Shown here: positions 13,283 through 27,613 of the stretch, one piece after another
How positions within the stretch are numbered: position 1 is the first letter of the stretch
Layout: every line of letters begins with the position of its first letter
NCBI GenBank assembly: GCA_003439945.1
Contig: QVRM01006127.1
Span: 124,001 to 188,000 of the forward strand
DNA from: Dermanyssus gallinae
Taxonomy: Eukaryota; Arthropoda; Arachnida; Mesostigmata; Dermanyssidae
Length of the DNA: 64,000 nt
Direction of reading: 5' to 3'
Notes under the pieces: model-generated
What the model was told of the DNA's origin: nothing
The model's database searches: none
What the model saw: the letters and a program-made list of their open reading frames with translations, nothing else
Made by a program: the position numbers and the translations under genes

Positions 13283-13450
13283 AACTACAACAACAACAAC
13301 AACAACAACTACAACAACAACAACAACAATAGCTGCAGTAGTAGCAGCCCTACCAACATCAGCAGCAACAACAGGAACAACAATAGCAACAAGAATAACA
13401 ACAACGATAACGAAAATAAAAACAATAACAGCAACAGCAACACAACGATA
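13283..13450. repeat. (CAA)n-rich triplet repeat region
   Basis: CAA runs interrupted by CTA, GCA and ATA triplets. They give Thr-rich open frames on the plus strand and Leu-rich frames on the minus strand. Confidence 0.85.
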
Positions 13451-14843
13451 ACGCCGCCACCAACACGAGAAGGAACGTGACCAAGCTTTGTTTTTTGTCG
13501 TATTTTTTCGTTTTCTCTTTCATGACGCTGTTTGCTGCCTCTCGCTCTCATCACTGTCGCCACTTCAGCTTCACTTTCGATCCAAGGCAAACACTACAAA
13601 TCAGTTGTAGCACAACAAATAGCACTCGCGCAAAGCCACCCGCCAAAACGATGCTCGATGCCGGCCCGGGCTGCTTCTGCTGCTGCTGGGTCAGTCACTT
13701 TCCTTTCGTATCGCATTCAGGCTATTCAATCCAGCTTCTTACCCCCGAACCACCACCACCACCACCACCACCCCCCCCTAAATTTGCCTATCCCGCCCCA
13801 ACCCAGTCTGCGGCTCGTCCGGAAGATCCGCTCGTCTCGTTATGGCGCCAGCCTCGCTGGGGTAACCGGCTGAAGTACCGGTTGACGGCAATGCCAGTTA
13901 CTGCTTATTATGCTGTTACTGTCGTGTTGTCGTTGGTGATAGTGTTGTTTGCGTTGTTGGTGTGTGATGTTGTTGTTGTTGCTGTTGTTGTTGTTGTTGC
14001 TGTCGTCGTCGTCGTTTTTGTTGCTCCTGTCGCTGCTGTTGTTGTTGTTGTTGTTGCTACTGGCAGCATTGCCCCGCCACGGTATAGCCGGTAATAGGAG
14101 CAGTGGCTGAGCGATGATTATGTAATCACTCGACAAACCCCTGATTTGTGGCTGTTAATGCTGCGGCGGTTACCGCTATCCGGTTAACTGACACGTGCCA
14201 GCCAGGTTTTGTCACCACTCCGCCGTCGGCTCTCGGCATACACACACACACACACACAAGACTGTTGGCTCTTTGTGCTCTTGCTCCCTTTGGTCGTCCA
14301 GTTGACCGTGGCCCAATTAACTCGATTTCACGATGAACCACCCAGATGACCCACCCCTTTGGTTCCAGCATTCCAGGCTCCTGTCTCCTCTCCCTATCTA
14401 TTCATCTATGTATCTATCTATGTGTCTAACCATATAACTATCTCAATGTCTATCTAAATGTGTATGTCGTTGTGTCCATGCGTTATTCCACGCATTTGCA
14501 TTGCTACTATGAATCAATTCTGTGACTTGATCACCGCCTTCAACCTTTCTCCTCTAGCACTGACTCTGTCTGGCTCATGTTTCTATCTAGCCATTCACTT
14601 GATCTTCGTTCGTTCAGACGTCAATCAGACTTTCCATCGATCATCTCTCAATAGAAGCGCCAGAATTTTATGAAAAGAGTCTCGCGCGCCAACGCGCTTG
14701 TTCACCAGTACGTCGCCGACAAACGTGTCGCCGGCTTGAATTACCCACGAACACTGCACGCTGCATAGCGGTAACGCAAAGTACTTCAGCTATAATATTA
14801 ATATAACATAATAAGTGACGTTAACACTAGTAAAAATAGAATA

Positions 14844-14971
<128 letters not shown>

Positions 14972-15076
14972 TTTCAATTTCAAACGTGGTTTATTCACGG
15001 AACTGCATTTCACAACGCTTAAGTTCTCGGTAAATAAAAATGGTTGAATCAAATATCAAAAATATGAATAAACAAC

Positions 15077-15109
<33 letters not shown>

Positions 15110-17050
15110 TGCTCAATTGGTTTCATTGCGAGGTGTGGATGTTTGCTTGACGTTCCTTGTTTACTAGCTCAGCCCGTGACGCCCACAATAGAAGCTATCT
15201 TTCTGCTACGCTTTCCAGACTGCCCAAAACGCAATCGGCCTCAAACACTGTACCTCGCGTCGATTTCTTGTGATCACTTAAGTGGGTATAGCATTATTTG
15301 TAAGTAACAAATCAGTTCCCTTACAGGAGTGGGTCTCTGAGTCTCCATTACGAAAGGTACGAAAATGTATATCCTAGCCAGTTCAGAATGTGTACACTCC
15401 TTTTTACTCATCCAGGCTAGACTGAGCTGTGGTGCTAGTAGGCCGGAGGAGCCTAAGCCTTTATTCACGTTCGCTGTCGATGTCACGGGTGCCAACGTGC
15501 TTGACGGCAACGGAGCCTGTGCGGCAGGACGAACTTCATTTCTACTAAACTCATCTTATCTAGAATAGTGAACTTCGTCTGATTTGCCGGAGTTTTCCAC
15601 AAGAAGGGGTAGTGATATGCAGACAATTCTTTGGGGACAGATGTTAACAATAATAACAGTAGTAAATAATATCAAAAATCACTTAAGTTACGGCCGATCG
15701 ACGCAAGGTCATATTTGAGACAGATGATGTTTTTGGCCGTTTGTAGAGAAAACGTGGCTTCTGTCATAGACGTCATGAATTTACTGGGAGCACGCAGAGC
15801 CTGATGAATCTGGTTCATACCTCACAAGTGTAATAACTGAACATTATAATAGATAAAAATACAATAATAAAATACTTTGTTGTATTTTTATTATTATCTG
15901 TAAGTAAGTCAGCAACAATGATCGCTGACCTCGACCGCCACGGTTACTGACAAACTTCACAACCAAAATGCACAATCAGTTACACCACAAAGCAGAAATT
16001 GTCCGTACATTACAAAAACGTCAATTAATAATACAACCCCTAAATTTGACCGCGATTTGAAAACGTGAACCAGCAAACAGTTGCCAAGAAAGACATGGAC
16101 ATTGGATAGCCGGAGTAGGTTGAGTTATAAAAATCGACATATGACTACTAAAATTTGCAGTTTTAGGTTTTCATGTATAAATCTCCTATACGGGGAGAAT
16201 TTCACCAATTATCGGCGGAATGCAGGTGTTGGTTCTGCAAGCAGAAATGCGACGTTTACCCTCTATAACAACGCCACAACGCGCCATCGTTAAACAAATT
16301 GCAGTGATGACTTTGCATGCGTAATGTAAGCCAAACCGTAGTTAATACATTGATTGTAGAAAAGTCCTATATTTGACCTTTGGTAAGAATCAAATGGTAA
16401 TGGGCTGCCTACAAGGACCCTCCAATTTTACCCGGTTTTATGAACAAAGACAAATATAACACTTTCCTGTTCATTGCGCTCAATACGAAAACGCGTCAAA
16501 GCTACTTTAACACTAAAAATAGAACCTGACCTACAAATGGGCTATATAAAAATACGTTTCTATAGATAGGCTTGACACTCAAAAGCAGTATAAGTATAAA
16601 CTACACAGTATTTTACCGCAACAGAAAGTGTCACAGCTTCATCAACTTGCCGTCAATCGCAATGACTACTTAATATGTCCACTGCAAAAAAAGAAATACT
16701 GCGCTGTCAGCTGCAAAGTCAAGCGGCAGTAAATGAAAAAAATGCAATAAATATTCGTTAATCTGATTGACTGATAAATCAACGAAACGCAACACATTAG
16801 CTAATAAAAGGGCACCATCCATACCCACAAATAAGCGTATTTGTTATATGGAGTCATTTGAAAGAGATAACGCGTCTATCATGCACAAACACCTCCTCCG
16901 TCGGCGATGCCAAGCGTTATCGAAGCGTTTTCTATTTAAAAAAAACATGAAAGCAACGTAATGCTGTACAGCGTACCACGGACGCGTTATATCCCCTTCA
17001 GCAATACAATAACGACATACCGTTAGGCATAGGCACACACATATGTATAT

Positions 17051-17111
17051 GCGATGGGAAACGGGCGTCGGCATCTATACATAAATATGTATCTATATAT
17101 TAATATATGCA

Positions 17112-17177
<66 letters not shown>

Positions 17178-17238
17178 TGCATATATTAATATATAGATAC
17201 ATATTTATGTATAGATGCCGACGCCCGTTTCCCATCGC
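17051..17238. repeat. Perfect 188-bp palindrome with an (AT)n centre
   Basis: The left arm starts GCGATGGGAAACGGGCGTCG at 17051, and the right arm ending at 17238 is its exact reverse complement. By eye the outer 68 bases of each arm match without error, and the centre is (AT)n, so the whole unit is self-complementary. As a result the two strands give the same open frame. It could be a cruciform-forming locus, a recent inverted duplication or a foldback assembly artefact. Confidence 0.92.
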
Positions 17239-18261
17239 TTTGGATCGTGCGACTGCACCCACACGTAAAGGGTTGTCACGGCCACATTTGAATTACAATT
17301 GAGTTTGCTCATCTTTTACAACTGGTCTGCAACATCTATCGCGGTTATAATAATTGGCTGCCAGATACACTGGCAAGTAGAGCCACTGATTCGAGACAAC
17401 ACAATACCGAAATATATATATATATATATGTGTCTTCATGAATATTATAATGATTACCATGCCTACTCGTTACACACACAGACGGTATAAGTGAAACGAT
17501 TAATGTTTGCTAGATTAGGTGCTCGTTGTTTGCACTCCAAAAACATGACCAAGCAAATCAGCCAAAAAAGGTGCCTTGCTAAAGATCTTTCAGGCGCAGT
17601 AAATCTGCCATGAAATGGGTCATCACATAACTCCCTGCACAAGAGGATCCCCTGTCCGTTGTGCATTCAATGTGACATAATACGTAATAGAAACGTGAGC
17701 TTCAAATAATGAAACATCTCAAACAAAGCTAGGCAAGGTTTTTCCTGCTAGTGTATTAGTGACCTTTCTTATTGACTGCCTGCCTGTCCGCTCAACGACA
17801 CGGCAGGTGCATCAGCGCGACGAGCACACAGTTCATCCTCTAGGTTCTTATGGTTCTACTGTTTGGCTTAGATAAAGGATGATGATGGTGCTAGACAGTT
17901 TGTTTTCAAAGACAAACGGTCTTGTTCGGTCTGAACCGGAAAAACGTATTCAGGTTGCCGAAACGGTAAGATGTAAAAATTCACTGCTGATCATCGACAC
18001 AGACACAACGGGCTATTGACAGCATCATCAGCGTCGTCCGTTGTTCAAAAGGTGTTACCGGCAGCCGTCGAACGCTTCTTTTAATGGCTCTTAAATGTGT
18101 TCAACCGTTTCCCGGCAGCAAGCACGTTTTTAAGCCGTTCCGACCAAACAAAGCATCCGCTGTTGCCGAAATCAGTAGGGCAAAAAAAATAACTTAAGGT
18201 GAAAAACATCGCAAAGGAAGGGCAGATTTGCGAAGGCAGAGAGAATGAAAGTTAAAGGAAC

Positions 18262-18375
18262 AGCGATATGGTGGAAATGATGTGCGGCTGCGATATATTC
18301 GTAAGTCGCAGGTTCGATTCCAACACGACTGGTTTAATGGGTGAAATGCCGAAAATGTATAACGTAAGGAGCACA
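18262..18375 (+). mobile_element. Possible degraded tRNA-derived SINE
   Basis: A consensus B box GGTTCGATTCC lies at 18311-18321, about 50 bases after a weak A-box-like TGGTGGAAATGATGT. The following GTGAAATGCCGAAAATG faintly recalls the body of the SINE at 49258-49452. Boundaries are uncertain. Confidence 0.35.
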
Positions 18376-18867
18376 ACAAAACCCATTCATTGTGTCATAC
18401 ATATAAGTACAACGATGTCGCGTTCAGCCGCATTGATTGGATGTGCTCTAAGGGCGAATACTTGGAAAAGCTCCCCTTCGAGAGCAAGGAGAATTGCAGA
18501 CACCAATTCGTCTAACTCTCTCCTTTGGACTAGAGCTTTCATCGCTATAGATGTGTGTGCGAATGAACTTCTAGTAAGCACCGTACAAGATTCCCGTGAT
18601 GGGCACGCGTTTGGCAGCACGTAGTGATTGAAGCAACGCGGACACTAACTACTACTACTACTACTAGATTTCTCTTACATCAGGAGGAATCAGTTATTTA
18701 ATGTTTACTCGTAGATGACCTGCATATGATCACGATTGACTACTGGGGCTATACGGAACACATGTGTATGCTTTTTATTAGCTTTATCCACTTCTACGAC
18801 ATCCGCAAACCTGATTAGAGTGTACAATAACGAGTCAAATGGGAGCAACAGAAGACAGTTCCAGAAG

Positions 18868-18877
<10 letters not shown>

Positions 18878-18898
<21 letters not shown>

Positions 18899-18929
18899 AC
18901 ATACATATAGGACAGTTATTTTGTATATG

Positions 18930-18991
<62 letters not shown>

Positions 18992-19014
18992 TGTATATAT
19001 ATATAGGGCAATTC
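18878..19014. repeat. Compound (AT)n microsatellite
   Basis: AT arrays broken by ACATACATATAGGACAGTTA and GTATATGTATGTG words. Confidence 0.92.
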
Positions 19015-19604
19015 TTTTATATATGTATATATGAGATACATATCAACGACCCTGTCCTGCATTAACTGTTCACAGATACCTTTGCACTGTTCTTGGACTC
19101 TCATATCCAACCAATCCGATATTCATCGATTTGAAACCCACCCAAAAAAATACAGCCCGTGTAGGTTGGCCAAACCAATCAAACGCCGGTGAAGGGTCGT
19201 CCGCAAAAATCGACATCTTAAGTACAGGGCAACCAAATAGAACGTTGCGTAAAATCGTTTTCGTGACCTTCACAAGAAACCATTTTTAACAATGCTAGCA
19301 GCCAACGACCAATTCTGGTTTGCAAATACAACCAAACTATCGCTGCAGCTAATACCGCCACTGTTGCTGTTCCGACGGCTGCATACTGCTCAAACAATAT
19401 TTGCAAACATGATGGTATGGGTACGATACAGTGGGGCACCAGCCGTCAACCCCCTAGACTCACCTACTGACGTATGAAAAACGAGTGAGACGTCAATGAC
19501 TTTCTACTGTACCGTGTGCCGTATTGCAAATAATCCATTCCGCAACGATAGGGCTGGTAATGATAGCACAGACCGACTGCTGTTCTAACGGTATATAGCT
19601 TGAT

Positions 19605-19606
19605 AC

Positions 19607-19675
<69 letters not shown>

Positions 19676-19743
19676 AATGCATCCGCTCATACCTAGCGTA
19701 TACACTTCTAGTGCAGCTTTATCCACGCATGTTACATTGATGC

Positions 19744-19799
<56 letters not shown>

Positions 19800-19818
19800 A
19801 TATATATATATATATATA
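19605..19818. repeat. Paired (AT)n arrays
   Basis: Two AT arrays (19605-19671 and 19744-19818) separated by about 70 bases of unique DNA. Confidence 0.92.
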
Positions 19819-20855
19819 AACATGTCAGATAACACATATATCGTAGACATGCGGTATACGGCGTGCATTTTCCCTGATGCAACGATACGTGACACTGAAA
19901 AGTCGTCGCTCACGAAGACGACAAACGAACGCCACGATAATTTTCACAGCAAAGTGAAGTGTTTTTTTTCCTTCTCCGCTCGACGGCAACACCTTTTTCT
20001 CCATGCCCGTCCGCGTATTTTCTCGCGTTTCCAGCGGCTCCGGTTTGCCTTCGCCTCTCGCCATGAGAGGAGGGGGGGGTGAGAGGTGAGCGAGAGAGAG
20101 AGATAGGAAAGATGGAGACGGTTCGGAAGGGTACGGGGGCAGGGGGTAATGACCCCATGGCGCGGCGTCAGTGAGACAGATTCAGCAATTTAGTTCGGTT
20201 GGATGTCCAGTCGTTTGCATGCTAAGTATTAGCGTGCCGCCGTGTTGTCGATGGTTTCCTTAGACCGGCCGGTCGGCTTGGGAGGTAGAAAGAAGACGAC
20301 ACTCACCGACGCCGCACCGCCTGTATCCGACGCGGCAATAAATCAGAGGCAGGTAGGCAGCAGACTATAAACTATATAACGGCATTGGTATTCGCAATAA
20401 TGATATTATTTTTTAAGAAAACTATAAATTATAGTGTGTTTTTTTTAATAATATCATTGCTAACAAACTACCATCACCACCAGTATTTCACCACCAGCAA
20501 CAACAACAACCAACATACACTTCAAGCTACGAGCTTCACAAGCAGTTGTTGTAGCAAGCCGTTGCAGATTGCTGGCTTAGCAGCAACAAAAACAAAGACA
20601 ACAACAGCAACAACAACAACAACAACAACGCAAAGGAGTGAACGATCTAGCCCACAAATTATGGATAATGTTCCCACCACGAAGCCTTCCAGAATATGCA
20701 CGCATATCTGGACGCAGCATATGACTGGGACTACAACTGCTGGCAGTACACGCAGGTCGGCAAATAACACCACGATATGGCCGTTTCTCGTCAACCCCCA
20801 CACTAGCCTGACCCGGCCGCCTGACAAATAATTCCAAAACAACATTTTGGGCTTT

Positions 20856-20886
<31 letters not shown>

Positions 20887-23800
20887 GGTTTCTAGGTTCC
20901 ACTTACGGCCACCAGCGCTGCACGAACACATTAAGCCGAGACAGAGAAAATAAATGCGAAGATGCAAATGCGGCGAGACGAGAATCAAAAGCCCGCTTGA
21001 GCACAGCACATCTGACGAACCGGCGTAGCATCGTAGACTATTGCTTTAACGATCACATATTTGGGACCTTTCACCATGCAGAGCGAATGTCGCCCATCAT
21101 TCGCATCATGCCCGCTTGCTCTAATCAGGGCTATGCGTGTGTCGCGTTGTGGGTCGAGTTGGATGAGTAACAGCACATCACACAAATCGTTCATATAGCA
21201 TATCTGCTGCTGAGCCAGAACCATCTGAGCTCTCAGCGCCTCGACATCCTCGGCCCCGAGAAACACTGCCGCCATTGGCTGCGATCTGTACTGTGGCGTC
21301 AAATCAGCGTGGCTTGTCCACCAGCAGTGCGAGCAGTGCAGTTGTTGTTATATCGTCGAGATAGAATATCGTATCGAGAAATATCATCGACGAACCAAAT
21401 CAGCCGTTTGCCCTCATCGGTTCGGACACGGTTACACCGCTAAGACACGAGACCGACCTAAGAGCTTGATTTCGAAATTGGAATTTATTAATTAACGGCG
21501 CTCCTAACGAAAATCCCCCGCTTAAGCTAGACTAGATGTGTCAGTGTCGTTGTTCCCTCAATTCTCTTCAAACAAAGAGCTCGTTGGAACTCTGGCGCCA
21601 TAGGCGTACCCGGACTACCGATATAGTTAGCGGCTGCTTTCATCGCAGTCTCTTTAGCTACGGGTAACTTAAGTGTCGTTCTCTTCGGCTCCGTTTCTCA
21701 CGCGTACTCTAAGTTCAGTTTTACCAGTAATCTGCAGGGCCAAGTTAAGTGTCAGAATAAATCGTTACAAGACTTGTTTGTCAGTGACGACATAGAAACT
21801 TAGTTAGCAACTTAGTTAGAGACCTAGTGGCGCACGCGCTTCTCCAGATTGACCTGCTTGACATGTTTCGGGTTGCAATCCTAGGTTTTGGCACTACAGG
21901 TGGAAGAACCCCGAATGACACTTCCTTCCCCCCATGTCTTGGTGCCGTAAAACATACGTGTTACGCTACAGCGTTCTAATTGCCTCTCGTCTATGACAAG
22001 ATAGCTGCCGTCTCGCTTACCGACCATATGAAAAGCTTTTCTCAATGTATTCGTCGGATCATACGCCCGAACCTCTTTAGCCGCGACGACAGGGAATAGC
22101 TTTCTGATTCTTTTACTAATCAGGACTGAAGCATACTCTGTGTGCTCGTGTTTACACAGATTAGCTGTGATGGCGAAATTATTGTAATGCAGCGTATAGT
22201 CCAATTTGTGATTTGTTCTAAACTTGTCAGACTCGTTACGAATATCCAGCTTTTACTTTTAGGTGCGTTAAAATTCGCAATCAAATTGTGTTTGTTGTGA
22301 GTGTATAGCCTTAATCAGACACGTACTACCTAGCACACACGTTGTATCGAAGGGTATGGTGGTACGTTTTAGCCGTTTCTTTATCGCATATTTGTACAGC
22401 TACAGGGCCCGCCAGTCGACCGACAAGGGTGATGCATTGATACGGTGGCGCTTACCTCTCAGTAAGGGCAACGCCGCTGAATTTTCAGGGTTGTCTTCGT
22501 TTTGGGGCTCAAAGCCCTTACAAAAACAAAACGAATTCGTCACGAAGGCCAATTTTCAAATGCTTTTTAGCTGTGAGAGTTCCGGATAGGCGACAAAACG
22601 GCTAAGTTTATCGCACCATCGGCGCTATCTTCGAAAAGACTTATGAGCGAGCGCATCTACCGCAGCAAACAGCTACGCAGTAGAGACGTTAACCGAGCAG
22701 TGAACCGGGACCCGGAAGACCTGCTACACTAGAGAAAGAAATATTAGACGTTCTAACAAAAAAAGCATAAAAACCGATGACTGCCACCTGCAGGAGAACC
22801 AAACAGTTAGGCCAAACACACAATTGCCAGGGCTCAAAAAGCTTGTCAAAAACTTGTTAATCCATTCCTCGCACGTGGCGCCGACAAACTAAACTTCTAA
22901 GCGAGAAGCTATGTTACGTGGCGCCAGCAACTAGACCATATTTGCACATCTGCATCACGCATCTGCACTCCACTACTTAACCACAATCACTAACCATAGT
23001 TTTTAGAATGCTTAGAATCCCGCTAGAAAACGCGGATGAGTCTTATATGAGAGCATAAGCAGAAACATGATGTGGCTCTGAGCTGGGATGAAATAGTTAG
23101 AGCAGACAAAGGCAGTTTCCACACGTCACATAAGCGAGACCCATACTCATAAAAGCTTCTGCTGTACTGTTGGTGCGAGTGCAAAAGCATCGTTTGATTT
23201 TCTTCTTGGAATGGATCAGACGATCAAATCAGGATGATCTCCTGTTGCCAGCAATTCGAACGCGTTCAAGAAATACTAATCCAGAGGCATCTGGAGCTCA
23301 TTCATATGATTTGGGTTAGCGTGGTTGGAGCGGGGTTGGCGGTAGTGCAAATATGTAAGTGAATAAACATCAGTTCGACATGCAATGTGTCCTGTCTATG
23401 CGCCCTCATATAAAACACCCCTAGCCTGCCACAAATTGACGATCTGAGTTAGCACTCATTGAGTTGCAGTTTCAGACCGTCAATTTCCCCGATCCTTCAA
23501 AATTTGTCTAGCTTAGACAAACGTAGGTTTTGCGATACAGGTACAATATTCCTTCGAGTCCAGGAAAGAAAACCTCTGCAGAAGAGATGTCAAGAACCAT
23601 TTGATCGTTGGTGAAGGGTTGCTGGAAATACATTAACACTCTTGTTGTGAAAAATTCTCGGCTTCAGGCTTGGTAAAAACGACCCAACCTTTCATCCGGG
23701 CCGAATTATAAAAATAATGATTACTATTTTATTATTACTCAGAGAAGGAGCTTCAAAAAAAGATTAGCCTGGCCATAAAATGGTTTGCCCTGCAGATAAG

Positions 23801-24690
23801 CTCTAATCTAAAGACAGCTAGCGATTCTAAAGCGCCACGTTGCTTCCGCGATCCTTTTTGGGTCCGCAAAAAAAGGACAGAAAGCTCTTTGGTAGTTATA
23901 CACAAAAGCAATTTGCGCAAAAGAACACGGCTCGCGACTAATCGCCAGATCAACAGCATATATTACAAGAGCCAAAATTCGCTATTCTAGACGCCTAGGT
24001 TGCAGAGGGTATCCAGTATATCTGAAACGTTTTGCCCTTAGGCTGCGGAGGCCACCTGTGGAGCAGCAGAGACGGGTACCGTATCATATCATCACTCAAA
24101 AACCCAGTACCCAAATTAATACCACCGCCAAAGCAATATTCGAATTATAGGCTGCTCGGCTAACTGTGGCCTCGGCCGTCGGTGTAGCGAATACGAACAC
24201 ACTTTGTCTAAACAAGCGTGCCCTTTACAATGCTCGGGGGCGTCTTCCCGAATGGGAGAAATTATACGCGCGTCATGCAGGCTGTGGCTAAGAGTAATTA
24301 ATTACACCCTTTTGTGAATTTCGTTTATCTTGCCGCGTGGCGGCTGCGGACGCAGCGTAGTCAGACGGGTTGGTGAATGCGTTCAGCGGAAGTTGCAATA
24401 GCCTGCACGTCCTTCCGCCAACGAATGTCTGAGTCCCCGCAAAGCAAACAAGAAAGCCCCTTTTGACGAGATGAGATAATAGCCTTCCAACAATCATACC
24501 AGTCAAATATTTCAATAGATTACAAAAACAGGCCGGTTGACCAGCTGACAAACGTCCCCATGTTAAGGCAAAAAGTAAACAGCTTAAAAAGTGGCTAATA
24601 ATTTGGTTAAAGCAAGCTCAGCCAAGAATACTTTGTTTAAAAATAAACCAGAAATAGTTTGTATGGTTTCACTCCGCCCTCCACCCATAT
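20887..24690. other. Unassigned unique DNA, possibly decayed retroelement
   Basis: This stretch is poor in simple repeats. Open frames of normal composition lie on the minus strand at 20985-21302 and 21881-22204, but I recognise neither. An AATAAA lies at 21756. The words GTGGCGCCGACAA (about 22875) and GTGGCGCCAGCAA (about 22919) resemble retroviral-type primer-binding sites. No LTR pair could be defined. Confidence 0.35.
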
Positions 24691-24987
24691 GTGTATATAT
24701 ATATATATATATATTGGAGGAATAGTTATGCAGTATAACTTTGTCGGGATATAATTGTATCAGTGATTAAAATGTTTACTATTATTGTAATAGCAGATTA
24801 TAGTCCACTATGTTTTTTTGCCTAGCTATAAAGATTGAAAGCCATGCGGCTCATGGCTGTTTCAATGCTTTATATTTTTCTGCCCATTGTACACTTTGCA
24901 TGCGGGTAATTGAGACCGCAGATCCTTGACACTCGTTAGGACATATATTAACCACTGGAAATATCTCTTATTTTGCATCTGTTCAAA

Positions 24988-24989
<2 letters not shown>

Positions 24990-25050
<61 letters not shown>
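24990..25050. repeat. (AT)n microsatellite
   Basis: About 30 AT units. Confidence 0.95.
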
Positions 25051-25053
<3 letters not shown>

Positions 25054-25824
25054 AGGCGAATAACAGCATTTTTTAGCATACCAACATTTTGGTGTTTCTT
25101 GCAAAAAGCTTCTTTATATAAACAAAGCAGTAGAACATTTGTGGTGGTGCCTAGCAACTGCTCAAATCGTAGTTGTAGCCTCAGCAACCATAACAAAACT
25201 GTGTATAACGTATTCGAACATATCCGGAGTTAATGTATATGTAACGCATTCGAACAAAAATGGTTGGATCTTTTCGGTATCGGGCGTATTCTTTCGGGTT
25301 CTGTCATGTTGGTCATTCCACACTCTCACAAGGACTGTTTGTCATTTATAAAAATACGCCCACATAAAACGTGCAACAGTTCCGAGACAACAAAGCCGAA
25401 GAACTTCCCTCACAAAAGAGAGCCAACAACAGAGTGAACCGACTCATTGGACCGTGGAACAAATAGCTTGGAAAGTTGAATATAGGCAAAATCCGAAAGA
25501 AAACGCACGACTCTTCTTTGGCCCCTGTAGTATATAGCATGGGTTTTACACTTTTACGTGCCTAAAATGCAGTTCCGGGGCTCACACACGCACACCGTGC
25601 AGAGTCCGACCGTGATCGGGCGGACAGGATTTAGCACTACAACAGAAACACGAAAGTCGTCCGCAGCAGCAGCAACAACAAGTGCAAGAAAAAACAGCCA
25701 TATTTTCAACATATGCACATATATATATATATATATATTCGTCAAATACTGATGTATAATAATAGACGAATACATTCATTTTCAAATGTTCTAAACAGCT
25801 GGTGCGTGAAGGTAAGCACTATAC

Positions 25825-25859
<35 letters not shown>

Positions 25860-26206
25860 GTATTGCAAATCATGGTAATCAAAAGACCATGAGCAATTGA
25901 TCTCGTCACCGCGTCATGTTACTACGTGCGCTCGCTACTCAACAGCCTGGACATGTGTAGCACTAAGCCCTACCTACACATTCGAAGAAAGCTGTTGATT
26001 GAGTGCGGTTCAGTCCCGCAGTAGCAGCTAACAGTAACACTCTGTCGTAGCAGCACGCAGTAGCGGCACGCAGACAGCAGTATCGTGCATCTCTGGATTA
26101 TGATGAGTGAGCGGCTGCGGAAGATCTGTGTCTTCCGCTTCTAGTCATAACAATATGGCCGCCAAGAAGAACTCGACAACAACGGCGACATTGTGCCGCC
26201 GTTCTG

Positions 26207-26349
26207 TGTTGTTGTTGGTGGCGGTGTTGTTGTTGTTGTTGTTGTTGTTGTTGGTGACGGTGTTGTTGTTGTTATTGTTGTTGCTGTTGTCATTGCTGTT
26301 GTGATGGTGGTTATGCGTGTGTGGGTGTGTGTGTGTGTGTGTGTGTGTT
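26207..26349. repeat. (GTT)n and (GT)n microsatellites
   Basis: GTT repeats with scattered GGC and GAC triplets are followed by a GTGTGT run that ends at about 26349. Confidence 0.88.
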
Positions 26350-26659
26350 GCATGGCCATAATACTCCGCCCCACAGCCTTCCATCATCAGCCCACCCACA
26401 CCCACACCACCTCCGCCCGTTGGTCGGTCGACTAACGCCGATGACCTTGTCCATCGTGCACCGAGCGGATAAACGGACGGACGGACGGACGAATGAATGG
26501 ACGGACCAAGCGACGGCGAACGGCGAGACCCACCGATTTGTACCGTTCAAGTCAAGTCAGTAGCAGGCTGTATAGTACGACGCTGTGACAGAATGACATG
26601 AACGAGCGACAATTGTACGCGAGATGCGCACCGCCACCACCACCACCAGAAGCAACAGC

Positions 26660-26930
26660 AGTAGCTATTGTTGTTCCTGCTGATGTTGTTGTTGTTCCTG
26701 CTGATGCTGTTGTTGTTCCTGCTGCCGTTGTTGTTCCTGCTGTTGTTGTTGTTCCTGCTGGTGTTGGTGCTGTTGTTGTTGTTGCTGCTGCTGCAGTTGT
26801 TATTGTTGTTGTGCAGATGTTGCCGCTGTTATACTTCATGGTGTTATTCTTGTTGTTGCTGCTGTTTCTCATGTCGTTGTTATTGCTGCTGTTGTTGTTG
26901 ATGTTGTTGTTGCTGCTCGTAATGCAGTTA
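26660..26930. repeat. GTTGTTCCTGCT-type triplet repeat region
   Basis: Imperfect 12-15 base units of GTTGTTGTTCCTGCTG recur several times from about 26670 to 26765, then grade into GTT/GCT repeats. The open frames in five of six readings are low-complexity. Confidence 0.8.
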
Positions 26931-27572
26931 CTATTGCCAGTCTAATAGGCAGGTGACAGTACAGCAAATGAACAGTTTACGGTCAGTCAGTCAGTCTTCT
27001 TCTTCGCCTTCATCATCTATTCATTCACGCACCATGCATTCATTGGCCTCATGACTGGATGGGGTTCTGGTCTTCGTGCCCCTCACAGAACGATCTTCGT
27101 TGTCGTTATTGTTGTTGTTATCGGCGTGCTACCCCCAGGAGTGCTAACAGTAGTAGTAGTAGTAGAAGTAGTTGTGGTTGTTGTCGTCGTTGTAGTAGTC
27201 GTGAGGTAAAGCTAGCGTAGCCGTACTAGAAGTGTTGTTCATCATGAAAACTCCCATAGTAGGGGAACCGTAAGAACAACAGTAACGGCCAATACCTCGC
27301 ATAGACATCCGGACAGAAACACTGTCAGAGAAACACCATGGAACAACAGGAAAAAATGTGAAGGAAGAGAGAGAGAGAGCGACAAAGCGGAAAACAGGGA
27401 AGTGCGGGGGAGATAGCGCATAGAGAAAAAAACTGGTACATCCAGAGCAACTACTGTGCACAAGAAAGAGAATATATATATATATATATATAATATATAT
27501 TGCTTGAATTTGCCCCAGGGAACGGCAGATGCACGGAAAACACGTTCATAAGATCAAAACTGATATAGATAA

Positions 27573-27613
<41 letters not shown>

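Larger units (their letters stand above)
17239..20865. other. Non-coding DNA with AT arrays
   Basis: No supported gene. It contains AT arrays (17411-17430, 18878-19014, 19605-19671, 19744-19818), a possible SINE (about 18262-18375) and CAA repeats near 20495-20632. An open stretch at 18387-18620 on the minus strand has normal amino-acid composition, but no homology or splice border that I can defend. Confidence 0.5.

Noticed and set aside
13477..14094. 205-codon plus-strand open frame
   Set aside because: Proline and valine runs come from CCACCA and GTT repeats, and both strands are open. No conserved motif.
20394..20460. AT-rich imperfect palindrome
   Set aside because: The ends and centre pair, but the middle is mismatched; it is not clearly above chance for such AT-rich DNA.
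21537..21795. Possible LTR around the AATAAA at 21756
   Set aside because: No TG..CA ends with a matching target duplication could be found.
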